A stretch of 64,000 nt of DNA, taken from Botrytis cinerea B05.10. Taxonomy: Eukaryota > Ascomycota > Leotiomycetes > Helotiales > Sclerotiniaceae. Location of the stretch: contig NC_037324.1 in assembly GCF_000143535.2 (NCBI RefSeq), positions 1,860,001 through 1,924,000 of the forward strand, read 5' to 3'. Below, one piece after another: positions 37,961-48,874 of the stretch. The notes under the pieces were generated by a model, which was not told where the DNA came from, searched no databases, and saw only the letters and a list, made by a program, of their open reading frames with translations. Within the stretch, counting starts at the first letter, position 1; each line of letters opens with the position of its first letter. The translations under genes and the position numbers were made by a program.

Positions 37961-39451
37961 AACCATTGATTTCCTTTCCAACCATGATATTGTATACCTA
38001 AGATTTACTAAGCATCTCTCGCATCCCTCTTCCTATAAAAGTATCAATTCCCATCTCCCCTTCTACTCCCCTAACATGATTCACTCTACACACCTGCTCC
38101 CAGAATTGTACCTTTCATTCACCCCCTTCTACTTAAAATGAACAAAATACTTAACTAACACACACTATCCTCACTCTATCTCTATTCTACCTCCTCCGTA
38201 CCATACCCTTCTGACCACCACAAGCGAGCAACCGAATAAAGATACCAGACCAAACTTCCCACACATCATCTCATCTCATCTACTTCGAACCAAAAAGTTC
38301 GACGACCAAAACAAAACACCGTATGCAAGCAAGCAAGTAGGAAACAAACCATCATCACATGAGACTTAAGATATAGACGAAAGTAACAAGTCAAAGTTCA
38401 GGAATACTCGAAGCTCACTCTTTTCGACCCAGTCCGTAGACTTGAACCTTCCACCATCTAATTATCAAACTGCCTCTTCTCCATCTCATATTATCATAAC
38501 CAGAATACAAATACACTGATAACAAGCACACTCATCCACGGTCATTTCGTGAATATCACATCATCGATACTGTCCAATATTGCAACCATAATCCAGAAAA
38601 CTCTCATCCCCATTCCGCACAAAGAAACCTCCCACATATTGCCATGCGTCCATAGAATCATCTCCATATTCAAATTCATGTTTGCAGTAAAACAAACCCA
38701 ACTCAGCCTACCAATTGAACATCCCATCCACCTAGGATACAACTCACAGCATATAATCCCCCCATATTTCCATTCGGCGACCTATCACACAAATATAATA
38801 TCAATATCAGTACTTGAATTGATGCCTACCTAGGTATCAATCTATCTATCTTCCAACCCCAACCAACCCCAACCCCTCTACAAAAGAAGGAAGAAGAAAA
38901 AAAGCTACCTGCGCCCTTCCAAAGTCACACCAACAATACAATTCGTACAAGACAGGTGTCCAGTTACCAAGTACCATCACCACGCACGCACTCTCTCAAA
39001 AATTTCCCCCAAACGTAGAAAAACTATCCACCGTTTCACTTATGTCATCCCAACCGACGTTGATTGCCTACATGCTCCCCCCCCCCCCCCAGAAAATATT
39101 CTCTTTACCACCCAGCCTCACTCCCAGTCCTAGTCGAAGCGAACGAATCCTGAGTTTCCTACAATCGCCAGAAGAAAAAAAGCAGTCAGAAAAAAGATTC
39201 CATAACGCATCGCGTCGCATCACATCTCAAATTTCCCAATTTCTTATCACTTCATTCTTTGATCTCGAATTGAGTATCATTTTGGTATCAATATTCTTTA
39301 GATGGTGATTAAGCACTTCCACCATCACGACTTTTTCGATAGCTGGCCTGCGTAGAATACACTTCATCAGCTAACTGAACTGTGATATTCTAATAACATA
39401 ATTGCAACATGGCTCAAGGATTCTAGGAGTGAAAAATAAAGAAAAAGAGGA

Positions 39452-40875
39452 TTAGGCAGAAAATGCCTCGGAACGTCTCACTTCTTGTTCAACTTGGAGA
39501 CCGTCAACAACGGGAGCAAGTTCACTGAGAATTTCATATGCCTTCTTGTGGTATTCGAGTTGAGCGGCGATAAGATCAGCAAGATTTCGGAGCGGTTCAG
39601 GTGTATCGAGGACCTAGATTTGCGCATTAGTTTGATCCCTCTGAAATGTATCACAAAAATTAACACGCACATTCTTCATAACACCAACAGCTTCTTCAGT
39701 TTGTCCAACAAACTCATCCTCTGCTTGTTCAATCTCAACTCTGGCTTCTTCACTCTGAATTTCATCTTCATGACCGTCATGTTGAGGAGCTGCTTGACCA
39801 GGTAAATGCCATCCTGGATTCTTAGCCTTTGCCTTTGCAGCATCAAGCAATAATCTCGAATTCTCCACACTCTTTCTAGCACGGGTCGCAAACATCAAAT
39901 TAGTATTCAATGTTGTAGACCAACCTGCGAGGAAACGACTTTGAATTTGACTATCTTGTGCAAGTCTTGCTTCTCCAACACGTTCTTCTGCGAGAGCATA
40001 TTTCTCAAGGGCAGTAGCTAAGGGATCTTCATTTCCAGAAGAGTTTTGTTGTTGAAGAATTTGGCTAGAGGCCAAGGCTGCGCGGGCAATGGCATGGTTG
40101 AAGGTTTTGGGTTGTGGTTTTGCGGATGGAGGGGCTGTAAGAGCAGCTTGAGCTTCGGCCGGGGAGGTGGCAGAGGAGAGGAGTTGAACTTTTTCGGAAA
40201 CCGTGCGGCCAAGGTCGTTGAACTATTGGAAAATAATGCATTAGCAAATGTATCATACTCATTAATTTTGAGAAATGATTTGATGTTATCATCATCATGA
40301 CGGCAAGCCCCAAACCCCCGCAGCTTGCTGCGCTCGAACATTGCCCCAAATATTAAGCCCCCGCGGCGGCAGTCCTCGGAGAGCCAGCGAGCGGAGCGTC
40401 ATTTGCTATTCTTGAATCGTGTATCGAACGTATAGATAGAAAAGAACAAAAGAACCTACCGATTCCGACAAATTTTGCGGGTAATCATAACCCTCATGAG
40501 AGAAATTTGACGTAACAGACAACATCTTCTGATGCACCTTCTTCAACGCATCGACCCTTTTCTCCAACTCAATATAATCGGGAGGGAGTTGTGTCTATCA
40601 AAACATAACATTTAGTATTAATTCACGACTTCCTTTCTTTCCCTTCACAGCGCATGATTAAATCGAATCACCTTATCATCAGATTGGCCCAATCTCTCTT
40701 TAACATATTGTTGGGTTCGAGCTGCGAAAGGCGTGAATGAGGCTCTATTGAGTGAGGCATTAGATTAGCTTCGGTGTAAATAAACCACAATGATATATAT
40801 CTGGAGGAAAGGGAGCAAAGAACTTGGTACTTACGAGACATTCTTGCCAAAGGCTTGGAACTTGGAGAAATCCAT
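39452..40875 (-). CDS. BAR domain protein, Gvp36-like
   Basis: Membrane-curving BAR protein related to yeast Gvp36, which works at Golgi, vacuole and endocytic membranes. Five exons: 40875-40835, 40744-40672, 40594-40460, 40222-39671 and 39613-39452; 320 residues. It starts MDFSKFQAFGKNVS, followed by TPFAARTQQYVKERLGQSDD and a YIELEKRVDALKKVHQKML helix, the typical N-terminal part of the family. Long amphipathic helices follow (KYALAEERVGEARLAQD, ATRARKSVENSRLLLDAAKA) and an acidic segment with EIQSEEARVEIEQAEDEF. The stop lies after EAFSA. No SH3 domain is present. Intron 3 (40223-40459) is longer than the others because it holds a GC-rich dispersed repeat. Confidence 0.88.
40304..40406. 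repeat. GC-rich dispersed repeat inside an intron
   Basis: Within intron 3 of the BAR gene. The end CTCGGAGAGCCAGC...GGAGCGTCATTTGC matches the element end at 44911-44944, and CAAGCCCCAAACCCC...GCTGCGCTC matches 47542-47576. Confidence 0.65.
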
Positions 40876-41773
40876 GTTCATTTGTTGTATTGTGTGTATG
40901 TTTATTGTGATCGAATATGCGCTCTGGTTTATGATTGTGGGATACCTCGTAGGTTCTGTTTAGTTATGAGCAGTAAAGGTTGATGTTGCGACTGCACATG
41001 GAAGTGACAGCTTGATTTCCAAAGGTTTCGCCTAAATTAATCTTCACGTGAGAGCTGATAACAATGGAATGGGAAATAGCTATGGGTATCTTGAAATGTT
41101 TTGTTTCAGATTGATACGAACTCGTACAAGGCAAATTTGGAATAATCATTCACTATGTACGGAGTATGACCAGTTCTATTCATATTGTACCCGAAGGTCT
41201 GTTTACCGCGTGCTATATCACATTATTCATTGGTATTCAAAGGCAACTCTCACTTGCTGTGAAAATCATGACGGCGAGGTTTGATCTTATGAGCCAAATA
41301 TATGGTACCGGTAGTTATTGATGTTCGAGGGTATCTTCAAATGCAGCTACATAGATCCACAACGACCTTCGGATAGCGTAATCCTGAACCAGTTGTGTGT
41401 GTATATCACCTCCCGCTCTGACAGCATCCACCAACGCCCGGCTCACCCCTCAACTAATTACCAGCTCGCTTCACCAGCCCAAATAGTGGTCCAAAACCAC
41501 TCGGGGCACTCAACGTCCAAGAATAATGGAATGATATGTTTGATAAGTGTGGTGCCGATCACATAACGATCTTTACCTCCGTGTACAAAATTACTCTTAC
41601 CATCTAGGCTGGGATGATGTAGTGTATCAAGCACTTTGCCGAAACTCATGTCCGCTTCCAAAGTATTCGTGGTGTTTTGGCGATTGCAAGACGCATCCTG
41701 GTCTGGTTCATAGGTACCTCATGAGTGTATCAAGCTCCGCATTTTCCATTTCCTCCCACACTGAGTACAGAGT
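40876..41773. other. Intergenic region between the BAR gene and ARG2
   Basis: About 900 bp: promoter of the BAR gene and 3' flank of ARG2. It contains one TACGGAGTA motif near 41158. No gene was recognised. Confidence 0.5.
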
Positions 41774-44143
41774 TCAATCCTGAACTCCCTGTTTATCCGC
41801 CCAAGAAGGTTCAATGGTCTTGCAAACAGCTTCATAGTCTTGGAATGTTTGCTGATCCATATTTTCTTCCGGCGTCGTAAAAAACATCGTCCAATTCGTA
41901 TCCATCAGTTTTAACGTTGCTCTGCTGCGTTCAAAATACCATTTGTTTACTGGATTATCCTGTCGTCTCATCAATACCAAGCACCAAATCAAGACCACGG
42001 ATTCAAGACATTTCTTACCTTGCGACTTCTCCAACAAACACCACCAGGAAAACAATCTCTCACCATAGATTTAAAAACCACATCTGCAACACCGCCCGAT
42101 CCCTGGCTTCTCTTCAAGACGGCAAATTTGTCAAGATATGGCACCATTCGCTTACGACTTTCTTCACTTCCATCGTCTGGAACACCTGGTGGTAGTTCCC
42201 ACGTCAATAATGCCCCCCCTTCGTATTCGCCTGCAATAATGACTCCAGCTATACGATTATTTACACGCCTTAAATAATCCTGAACGTCCAATTTCTTATT
42301 GAAGGAGTCCTCGATCAAATGTACCAGGCGAGGTAGATCAATCTGAGGATCGGTTAAGCTTATCTGTGGAACGCCAGCGATAGGTGGTTGCCAAGGGGTG
42401 GTCTTTGGATCGGGAAAAATGGTCACTGGCATTCCATGTTTTGCAAAAGTGGCTGGGGCCAATTTAGTTGATGGGGTTATTGGTTCGTTCTTATCCAGTG
42501 GTCCCAACCTTCCAGCAGGAAGGGACGAAGAAAACGCTGGCTTGTCGGTAAGAAGGTTGTGAATCAATGGATTTCGTTGTCGTCGTGTACCAACTCCAGC
42601 GGCCTTAAACTCGTGTTGTTTTCCGGAATTCGCGGCTTCATCAGGTGTGGTTACCAAAGCAGAAGAACTAGGAGGTAATATGGCCAAAGCACTTCGAACT
42701 AGTTCCAAATTATCCAAATGAAATTTCATTCTTTGATCTTGTTGTGTAGGTGAATCATTTTGGTGTCGGGGTGAATATTCAAGCTCGCCAGATTTTTGTT
42801 CGGTAAAGCTGGAAAGGGGGATATCATCGCGAAGATTAAAGTTCGAGTCTGCTTCTGCACGTGTTGACCGACTGGATGTTTCGCTATACAATCCGCCTGT
42901 TTTAATGAGATCTTGCTTCGCTTGCTCATATTCTTGTTCCATATTCAGAAAAACGTGGTAGCCATTTCTGCGGTCCGAAGCTGGAATGCCCCCAAGAGGA
43001 TCAATCAAAATTAGACGATCAAGCGATACCTCATTTTGTAAGGCTTGTAAGTGCTCTTTGACAACATTAGGATGTTCATCCGGTGATTGCGGAGATCGAA
43101 ACCCAGCAAATTCTCGGGTCAACGCCAGGACTACATCACTAGCGGTGATTGATACTGCAGTTTGGGTAGCGTCCGTATGCCCTATTGAAGGTAGTACAGG
43201 GAGTACTCCTCGTCTTAATGGCGTCATCAACAGCTCCCTAAATGTGACATGTACCCCGCCTTTCAGATATGGCTGTTGCTTGACATCGGATCCATCTTCC
43301 GCAATTCCTATCACATTGTCCACTAGACGTGCTTCTGTCCCACTAGCATCAATGGCAGTCACAACACGAGCTGCTTGCTCTTTAATCCGATTCCTCCATT
43401 CGCATTCAGATACCTTCAGGTGGGTATCGGTTCCATCCTCGCAATCCACCACCACAGTACTGATCAGTCCAAGTCTACACAGTTTTGATAAAGTTTTCCC
43501 AATCCCATTCAATGTTTCGTCATCTAGCAGTTGTGGAGCTCTAACTTTCACTAGAGCAACATGTAATATGGAGCCCCCCAGTGTGGATTGTGAGACTGCT
43601 GGTTGTTGCACAAACTTTGGACTTTCTGCCACGGCCCTTGTTGCTGTATAAATGCTTCCCAAGTTTGCGCCATTCTCATTTGTGTTCTTGTGGACAGGTT
43701 CTTGGGATATCGGCTTTGCGGGAGAAGTATTTAGAGGTTTGAAGTTTTGAATGTAAGAGCGAGCTTCGCGTTTTGTTGCGGAAGAACCAAGAACCGATAG
43801 AAAGAAGTCCTAAAATTCGTAAGCATTTCAATTGAATGGTTTGATGGAAAATATCCCACTCTATCAATAGCTTTGGCCTTCTTCTTGGCTTGGTGTTGAC
43901 TGGAGAGCTTTTCACAAGTTTCCTTTGCCAATTCTTCCCTCACTTTATCGGCTGCAGATTGATTCGAGGTATATGCACGTCTTCTATCACTACTTTGGAC
44001 AAAATAGTTCCCATGCTTTGTCAATGATTGAATCTTCGTAGAATGTTAGCAAATGTCTCACTATGGAATCAACCATTTATTTGACTCACGTTATGACCAG
44101 CCGCTTCTTTGCCCTTTTTCAAGGCTAAATTTTGCAATAACAT
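41774..44143 (-). CDS. ARG2: Mitochondrial N-acetylglutamate synthase
   Basis: First committed enzyme of arginine synthesis: acetylates glutamate with acetyl-CoA in the mitochondrial matrix, normally feedback-inhibited by arginine. Four exons: 44143-44090, 44033-43860, 43809-42019 and 41959-41774; 734 residues. The N-terminus is basic and free of acidic residues for its first part, as in a presequence. [20 protein letters not shown] opens the conserved region. An amino-acid-kinase-like region follows ([23 protein letters not shown]). The C-terminal GNAT domain contains [42 protein letters not shown], then [12 protein letters not shown] and the last exon ending in WADKQGVQD. The order and length match ascomycete ARG2 proteins. 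Confidence 0.95.
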
Positions 44144-45419
44144 ATTGCATATTGATTTGAACTATTCAGAAGAAATCATTTGAAAGCAACTTGGAAGGAG
44201 AAGTATCAAAATCATGGTTTTCCAAAGTGAAGATAAGTTGTTGAGAATAATAATAACAAAGAAAGAGAGGCATTTTCATTATATGAAGTAATGGATAATA
44301 TGTGCTTGTGCGAAAGTCGATTCATATCTCCACACTATTCATCCGATAACGCTTTTCGATAAAAGCGAACTGGGATAGGAACACACCAGTGGGAGCTCAC
44401 ACGTGAAAGTCTGAAAATGGCGAAAAAATTATTAATAGGAAATCAGCAAATTACTACCAAGTCGACTTCCTTTTTTTGGCTCATTCCGAGTTGGCGTCGC
44501 AAGAAAAGGATCTTATCTGATGAAATCAAACCATAAGGCTGTACAGGCGAGACAGGCGAGGCAGGTGACAGGGTGTGTAGACGATACATGAAGTTAGATA
44601 TTTAGTCTTGTGTGATGGTTGGTGGTTCCTCCCTTGAAGAGATAATATATCTTCAAAAAATGTATGTATATGTTCCTGGGTAGAATAGCTTAAGAGCTTG
44701 CCTACACCATAGGTAAGAGTACTGATATACGACGCTCCGCTGGGTCACTGCCATGGAGGCTTCTTCGCTTCGCTACAGGAGAAAAAAGCACGTTCAAACT
44801 GCACTCTAAGCAATGCTGCAGTAGGTCGAACGCAACATGCTACCTCGCTGTTTTTGCATACCGAGGTAGGCACTGGTAGCCAGTAGTCTAAAATAGTCTG
44901 CCTCCACGGCAGTGGCCCTCGGAGAGCTAGCAGAGCGTCATTTGCAGATATCTTGGGTCTTTGTAGACAGTATACATTCGATGTTGCATTTTACATATTG
45001 CACTTGGTTGTTCCTTCACAGTATTCTGCCAACACTCGCATTGTTAGGGCTCAAAAAAAAACCATATATTCTTGCACCAAAACAAGTACGAAGGACTGAA
45101 GGACTGATGTTCAGTCACCATGAGTGAGTAATAAAATCGGCGTGTCCCAAAGTCTTCCCTTGCTTTGTCAACAGTGGGACCAAACGGCTTCATTCCGGCC
45201 GTGTGATAACAGTAACTCCGATGTACCATCAAAATCGATGTGATCATACATCTATAGTAATATCGGGACCGAGTGGTTTGTCGTGTATCTGCACAAATTC
45301 TCTTCAAAGCCGTCTCAAATCCCAATTGAGAGAAGACAATCTATATTTTATCATTCACACACTATCACATTTACTTCGTACATTCTTGTATCTTTCAAAC
45401 CATACAAAAATCATACAGA
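44144..45419. promoter_or_regulatory. Divergent intergenic region between ARG2 and the dehydrogenase gene
   Basis: About 1.3 kb holding both promoters and a MITE-like element (44731-44939). No gene is supported. Confidence 0.5.
44731..44939. mobile_element. MITE-like non-coding element with terminal inverted repeats
   Basis: The left end (44731-44760, GACGCTCCGCT...GGGTCACTGCCATGGAGGC) is an inverted copy of the right end (44900-44939), apart from a roughly 10-base gap and a few mismatches. The 139-bp interior has no coding potential. A clear target-site duplication could not be settled; GATAT occurs just outside both ends. Sequences like the right end recur at 40360-40406 and 47464-47515. 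Confidence 0.6.
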
Positions 45420-46409
45420 ATGGGTCTTCAATTAGCATGGATTGGTCTTGGAAACATGGGTAGAGTCAGTTCCCCAAACTACCTACCCCGCAACTGCATT
45501 CCAGAAGATGGACGATGGTTAACATAAATATCACAGGGCATGTGCAAGAACCTCGTCGAGAAAGGCAACCTCGATAACCCCCTCATAATCTTCAACCGCA
45601 CTACCAAACGTGCAGAAGATCTCAGCTCTTCTCTCCCGTCCGGCAAATCTACTGTCTCTTCTTCTATTACCGATCTCGTCTCAAAATCCGATATCATCTT
45701 CACATGCGTAGGAGATGATGCTGCTATTAACGAGACAATCGATGTCGGAATCAAGAATGGCGCTGCTGGGAAACTTTTCGTAGACTGTTCAACTGTTCAT
45801 CCAGATACCACTGAAGATTTGGCTAAGAGGATTGGTGCTGCTGGTGGTGACTTTGTTGCGTGCCCTGTTTTCGGTGCTCCTGCTATGGCGGAAAGTGGCC
45901 AGCTCATCTGCGTACTTGCGGGCCCAAAAGAGTCGGTAGAGAAGGTTAAGCCATATACCAAGGGAGTTATGGGTAAAGCCATTATTGATCTTGGTGGACA
46001 GCCAGTTGGGAAAGCTACACTTTTGAAGGTTATTGGAAATACCTTTGTATTCAATATGGTTGAGGCTCTTTCCGAAGGCCATGTGCTTGCAGAGAAATCT
46101 GGATTGGGCGTAGAGAATCTTCATCAACTTGTCGAGACTTTGTTCCCAGGTCCATATGCCGCATACTCAGGTAGAATGTTGTCGGGCGATTACCACAAGA
46201 GGGAGGAACCATTATTTGCTGTCGATCTGGCTAGAAAAGATGCAAGACATGCTATGACATTGGCTAAGAACGCCGGTACTCAAATGAAGGCTCTCGAGGT
46301 CGCAGATGCTCATTTGGAGGGAGTTAAGAACCATAAGGGAGAAGCTGGTGACATTTCTGCTATTTATGGAGCTGTTAGACAAGAGGCTGGCTTGAAATTC
46401 GAGAATTAG
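45420..46409 (+). CDS. 3-hydroxyisobutyrate dehydrogenase-like (beta-hydroxyacid dehydrogenase family)
   Basis: NAD(P)-dependent oxidoreductase of the beta-hydroxyacid dehydrogenase family, relatives of 3-hydroxyisobutyrate dehydrogenase and glyoxylate/succinic semialdehyde reductases. Two exons, 45420-45464 and 45537-46409; 305 residues. The Rossmann motif WIGLGNMGRGMCKNL is formed exactly across the splice. NRT follows the second strand, which usually indicates NADP preference in this family. Other landmarks are DCSTVHPDTTEDLAKR, the substrate-binding FVACPVFGAPAMAESGQL, and LLKVIGNTFVFNMVEALSE with the catalytic Lys and Asn. No mitochondrial presequence is evident, so a cytosolic role seems more likely than classical valine breakdown. 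Confidence 0.9.
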
Positions 46410-46762
46410 ATTGTGAAGTTTGAACCGATATTGTAATTTTACATAGTGTCATCGAAATGACAAGAAAAAATGTACATATATATGCGACAATCAATTAGAA
46501 ATCGTTAGATCAATAATCAGTGAAGAAATAATATATAGGAAGATAGATTTGATCGCATAAATTATTTTTGATGTACGAGCGTGTAATGAAAAAGAAAGAG
46601 CTGACGCGCCAAGCCAAACCATTAGCGCGAGTACGGAGTAGTACCTAGAAACCTTGAACCAAGCTCCATCATTTAATCACCAACCTCGAATAAGACAACC
46701 GCCCTGAGCAACTCCAAACCCTCCGAACCCAGACCTCACGACTTCATCATCACAGATTCAAC
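46410..46762. promoter_or_regulatory. Upstream region of VMA9
   Basis: About 350 bp containing one TACGGAGTA motif near 46632. Nothing else recognisable. Confidence 0.4.
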
Positions 46763-47277
46763 ATGGCAAACGGGTATGGCTCATTGTCCACTCGTGCAAT
46801 TACATTCTGAAACTGCGAGATCATAATCATAGCTAACAAGATGGATTGAATAGTTGGAGTATCGTCATTGGCCTCATTATTGTTGTGCTTGCTTGTGCGG
46901 CAGCATGGATCCTCTCCCCTAAAGGCGAAAATCAAACGTATGTATCTATTGCGCCCTGATATATTGCATTGGACTATTCGTGGATGGATGGCTGGATGGA
47001 TGGACATGGACAATTTTCTGAAATATCGGTGGCTGATTTGTTGGTATACAGAATCTGGCGCAGTTCCCTCATCCTCTCTTTCGCAAGTTGTTATATTATG
47101 TGGGGTACGTATTCCCATCGCATCGATCCAGATTACACGGAGAAGGAGACAGAAGCAATGAGCCCAGGAATCATACTGACATTGACAACAGCAATTACGT
47201 TCTTGGCGCAATGGCATCCACTCATCGTACCCAGAAGAGGAGACTTAAGAGATGATTATGCAAGACATATGAGTTGA
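46763..47277 (+). CDS. VMA9: V-type proton ATPase subunit e
   Basis: Small hydrophobic subunit of the V-ATPase membrane sector, needed for assembly of the Vo part and vacuolar acidification. Four exons: 46763-46773 (only 11 bases), 46854-46937, 47052-47104 and 47192-47277; 77 residues. The spliced product starts MANGWSIVIGLIIVV, has a first helix ending AAWILSPKGENQT, then IWRSSLILSFASCYIMW as a second helix, and ends ITFLAQWHPLIVPRRGDLR plus a short tail. This matches the family in size, two-helix layout and the PKGENQT...WR junction. Three introns in a gene this short make it easy to miss by open-frame searches. Confidence 0.93.
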
Positions 47278-47845
47278 GTGGTTATTACAGGTGGACACGC
47301 AAGATAGTGGAAGAGAATGAAGATAAATGAGATGTATTATTTGGCGTTCTTGGGATGGGATCGACTCTAATGGAGGAATGAAATGCGACTCGTGTATACT
47401 TATAGGAATTGATTGTGGAAATAGAAGCTTTGGTTTATCAGGCACTGAATTGAGCTTCTGATTAGTCTGCCTCTCGGCAATGGCCTCCGGAGGTCCAACG
47501 GAGCGATACTTGTATCTCTTATTCGATTGTTTCTGATGCGGTCAAGCCCCAAGACCCCAGTCTCCTCGCTGCGCTCAAAGGTCGGTTTGCAACATGGTCC
47601 TGGAAGTATAGGCAAATCCTGCGGAGATCTATGCCTTTGCAGCGAATTTGGGATTGCAGATGTCTGGTTTACTTTGGCAAGTGGAGATCTATGTATGAGC
47701 ATGTCATCATTCTGCGCAGTAGTGCACCATTTCCTCTAAATGCTCTACTGTCAGCCCTTAGATATCAACAAACTATCATGTTTGAGATAGATAGCATTCC
47801 TATTAATTTTATCATAAATCTCCTTCTATTCTTCACTTTTCTCAA
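47278..47845. other. Intergenic region between convergent VMA9 and ARV1
   Basis: About 570 bp with a GC-rich repeat (47464-47580) and otherwise nothing recognisable. Confidence 0.5.
47464..47580. repeat. GC-rich dispersed repeat
   Basis: AGTCTGCCTCTCGGCAATGG followed by CCTCCGGAGG...GGAGCG resembles the right end of the element at 44896-44939. CAAGCCCCAAGACCCC...GCTGCGCTCAAAGG resembles 40304-40340. Confidence 0.6.
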
Positions 47846-48874
47846 TCAGCCTAAGCCTAACCTCCCACCCCATTCCCTGCCCAATTCTACTACCGCCCAA
47901 AGCGCCTTTCCATCAGCCGCTACCCCTGAATCTCCAACCGTGTCAACCCCATCCAAGCCCACCGCCCAAAGTATTCCCCTCCCAACCATCCACCTACTAA
48001 TCGCTCCAACTGTCGCCAATATCGCTGCAGTTCCATACCCACAATCCAGTAAAATCTTTAAAGCCTCCACGTTGTTCGCAACAACAGCCCATCCTAAACT
48101 TCTCGCCGCAGCCGGCACGTCGTACTCCCATATCACCATCAAAATGGGAAATAATTTCGTAGAAGACGAGACTAGCAGTGCTGTAGATACGGAATTTGGA
48201 CGTGTGTATTTTGGGAGGAGTCCGAAGAATACTAGAGGCGAAAGTGGCGATGATGTGAGGAAGCGGATAGAGAAGTGGAAACTTAGTGTTGAGAGGGCGC
48301 AGAGGATTAGAAAGAATATGTATTGGAATACAATGGGTTGAGCGGCTAGGCGGAGGAAATTCGTATTATCTGTTTCGATAGGAGCAGAGATGGGCGCGGA
48401 AGTTTGTTTTTCGATACGTGCCCATGTTAGGTAGACATCGAAGAGGAGGAGGAGAATGCCGAGACGGATTATTGAAGGCTTGAAAGATAGATGTCAATAT
48501 AAGATTTTGTATTTAGGGGGGGGGGGTATATCATACGTCAAATTGATCATGTTCTCTCATTAAAGTATTATGCAATAAATGTCTATACACCTTCCCGTCC
48601 CCAGAACTATTAGCCTCCCCCTCCCTCAATTACATATACATATATGTGTGTGTCTGTGTGTAAACATCATCAGGTCAAGACAAGAGAGACAAACCTGGGG
48701 CTTAATCAAAACCAAATCAATAAACAAAACCACAAAATCATGCTCAACATATTTATCGCAAAATCGTCCGCAATTCTTACAGACGGTTAATCGTACTCCA
48801 TGGCCCGTTGATCCTCCGGAATACTCGGTATAGAGTTGGGTAGTCGGATAGCGACACTCGATACAGATGGGCAT
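47846..48874 (-). CDS. ARV1: ER sterol/lipid homeostasis protein Arv1
   Basis: ER membrane protein affecting sterol distribution, sphingolipid balance and GPI-anchor synthesis. Three exons: 48874-48695, 48590-48537 and 48478-47846; 288 residues. It starts MPICIECRYP with the first CxxC half of the zinc ribbon, then VRLTVCKNCGRFCDKYVEHD with the second, then LFIDLVLIKPQ spliced to VYRHLLHNTL, the Arv1 homology signature. Several hydrophobic helices follow (IIRLGILLLLFDVYLTWA, IVFQYIFFLILCALSTLSF). The larger plus-strand frame over this region is an antisense shadow. A run of 11 G (48516-48526; C on the coding strand) lies in intron 2. GPI-anchor supply links it loosely to the GPI protein at 9-16 kb, but only by general function. 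Confidence 0.93.

Larger units (their letters stand above)
35320..39451. other. Gene-poor region of about 4.1 kb
   Basis: Apart from a possible 5' exon of the membrane protein (to about 35700) and a membrane-protein-like relic (36646-36900), no gene is supported. It holds degenerate direct repeats (37595-37960), a TA run near 37659-37674 and C/T-rich DNA from about 38000 to 39090 ending in a run of 13 C. Confidence 0.5.

Noticed and set aside
39078..39090. Run of 13 C as a possible telomeric or regulatory site
   Set aside because: A simple homopolymer in C/T-rich DNA, with no associated motif.
42986..43651. 221-codon plus-strand frame
   Set aside because: Antisense shadow of the ARG2 coding exon.
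47778..48341. Plus-strand frame of about 188 codons ending NTMG
   Set aside because: It lies antisense to ARV1 exon 3, whose family motifs and splice sites are much stronger.
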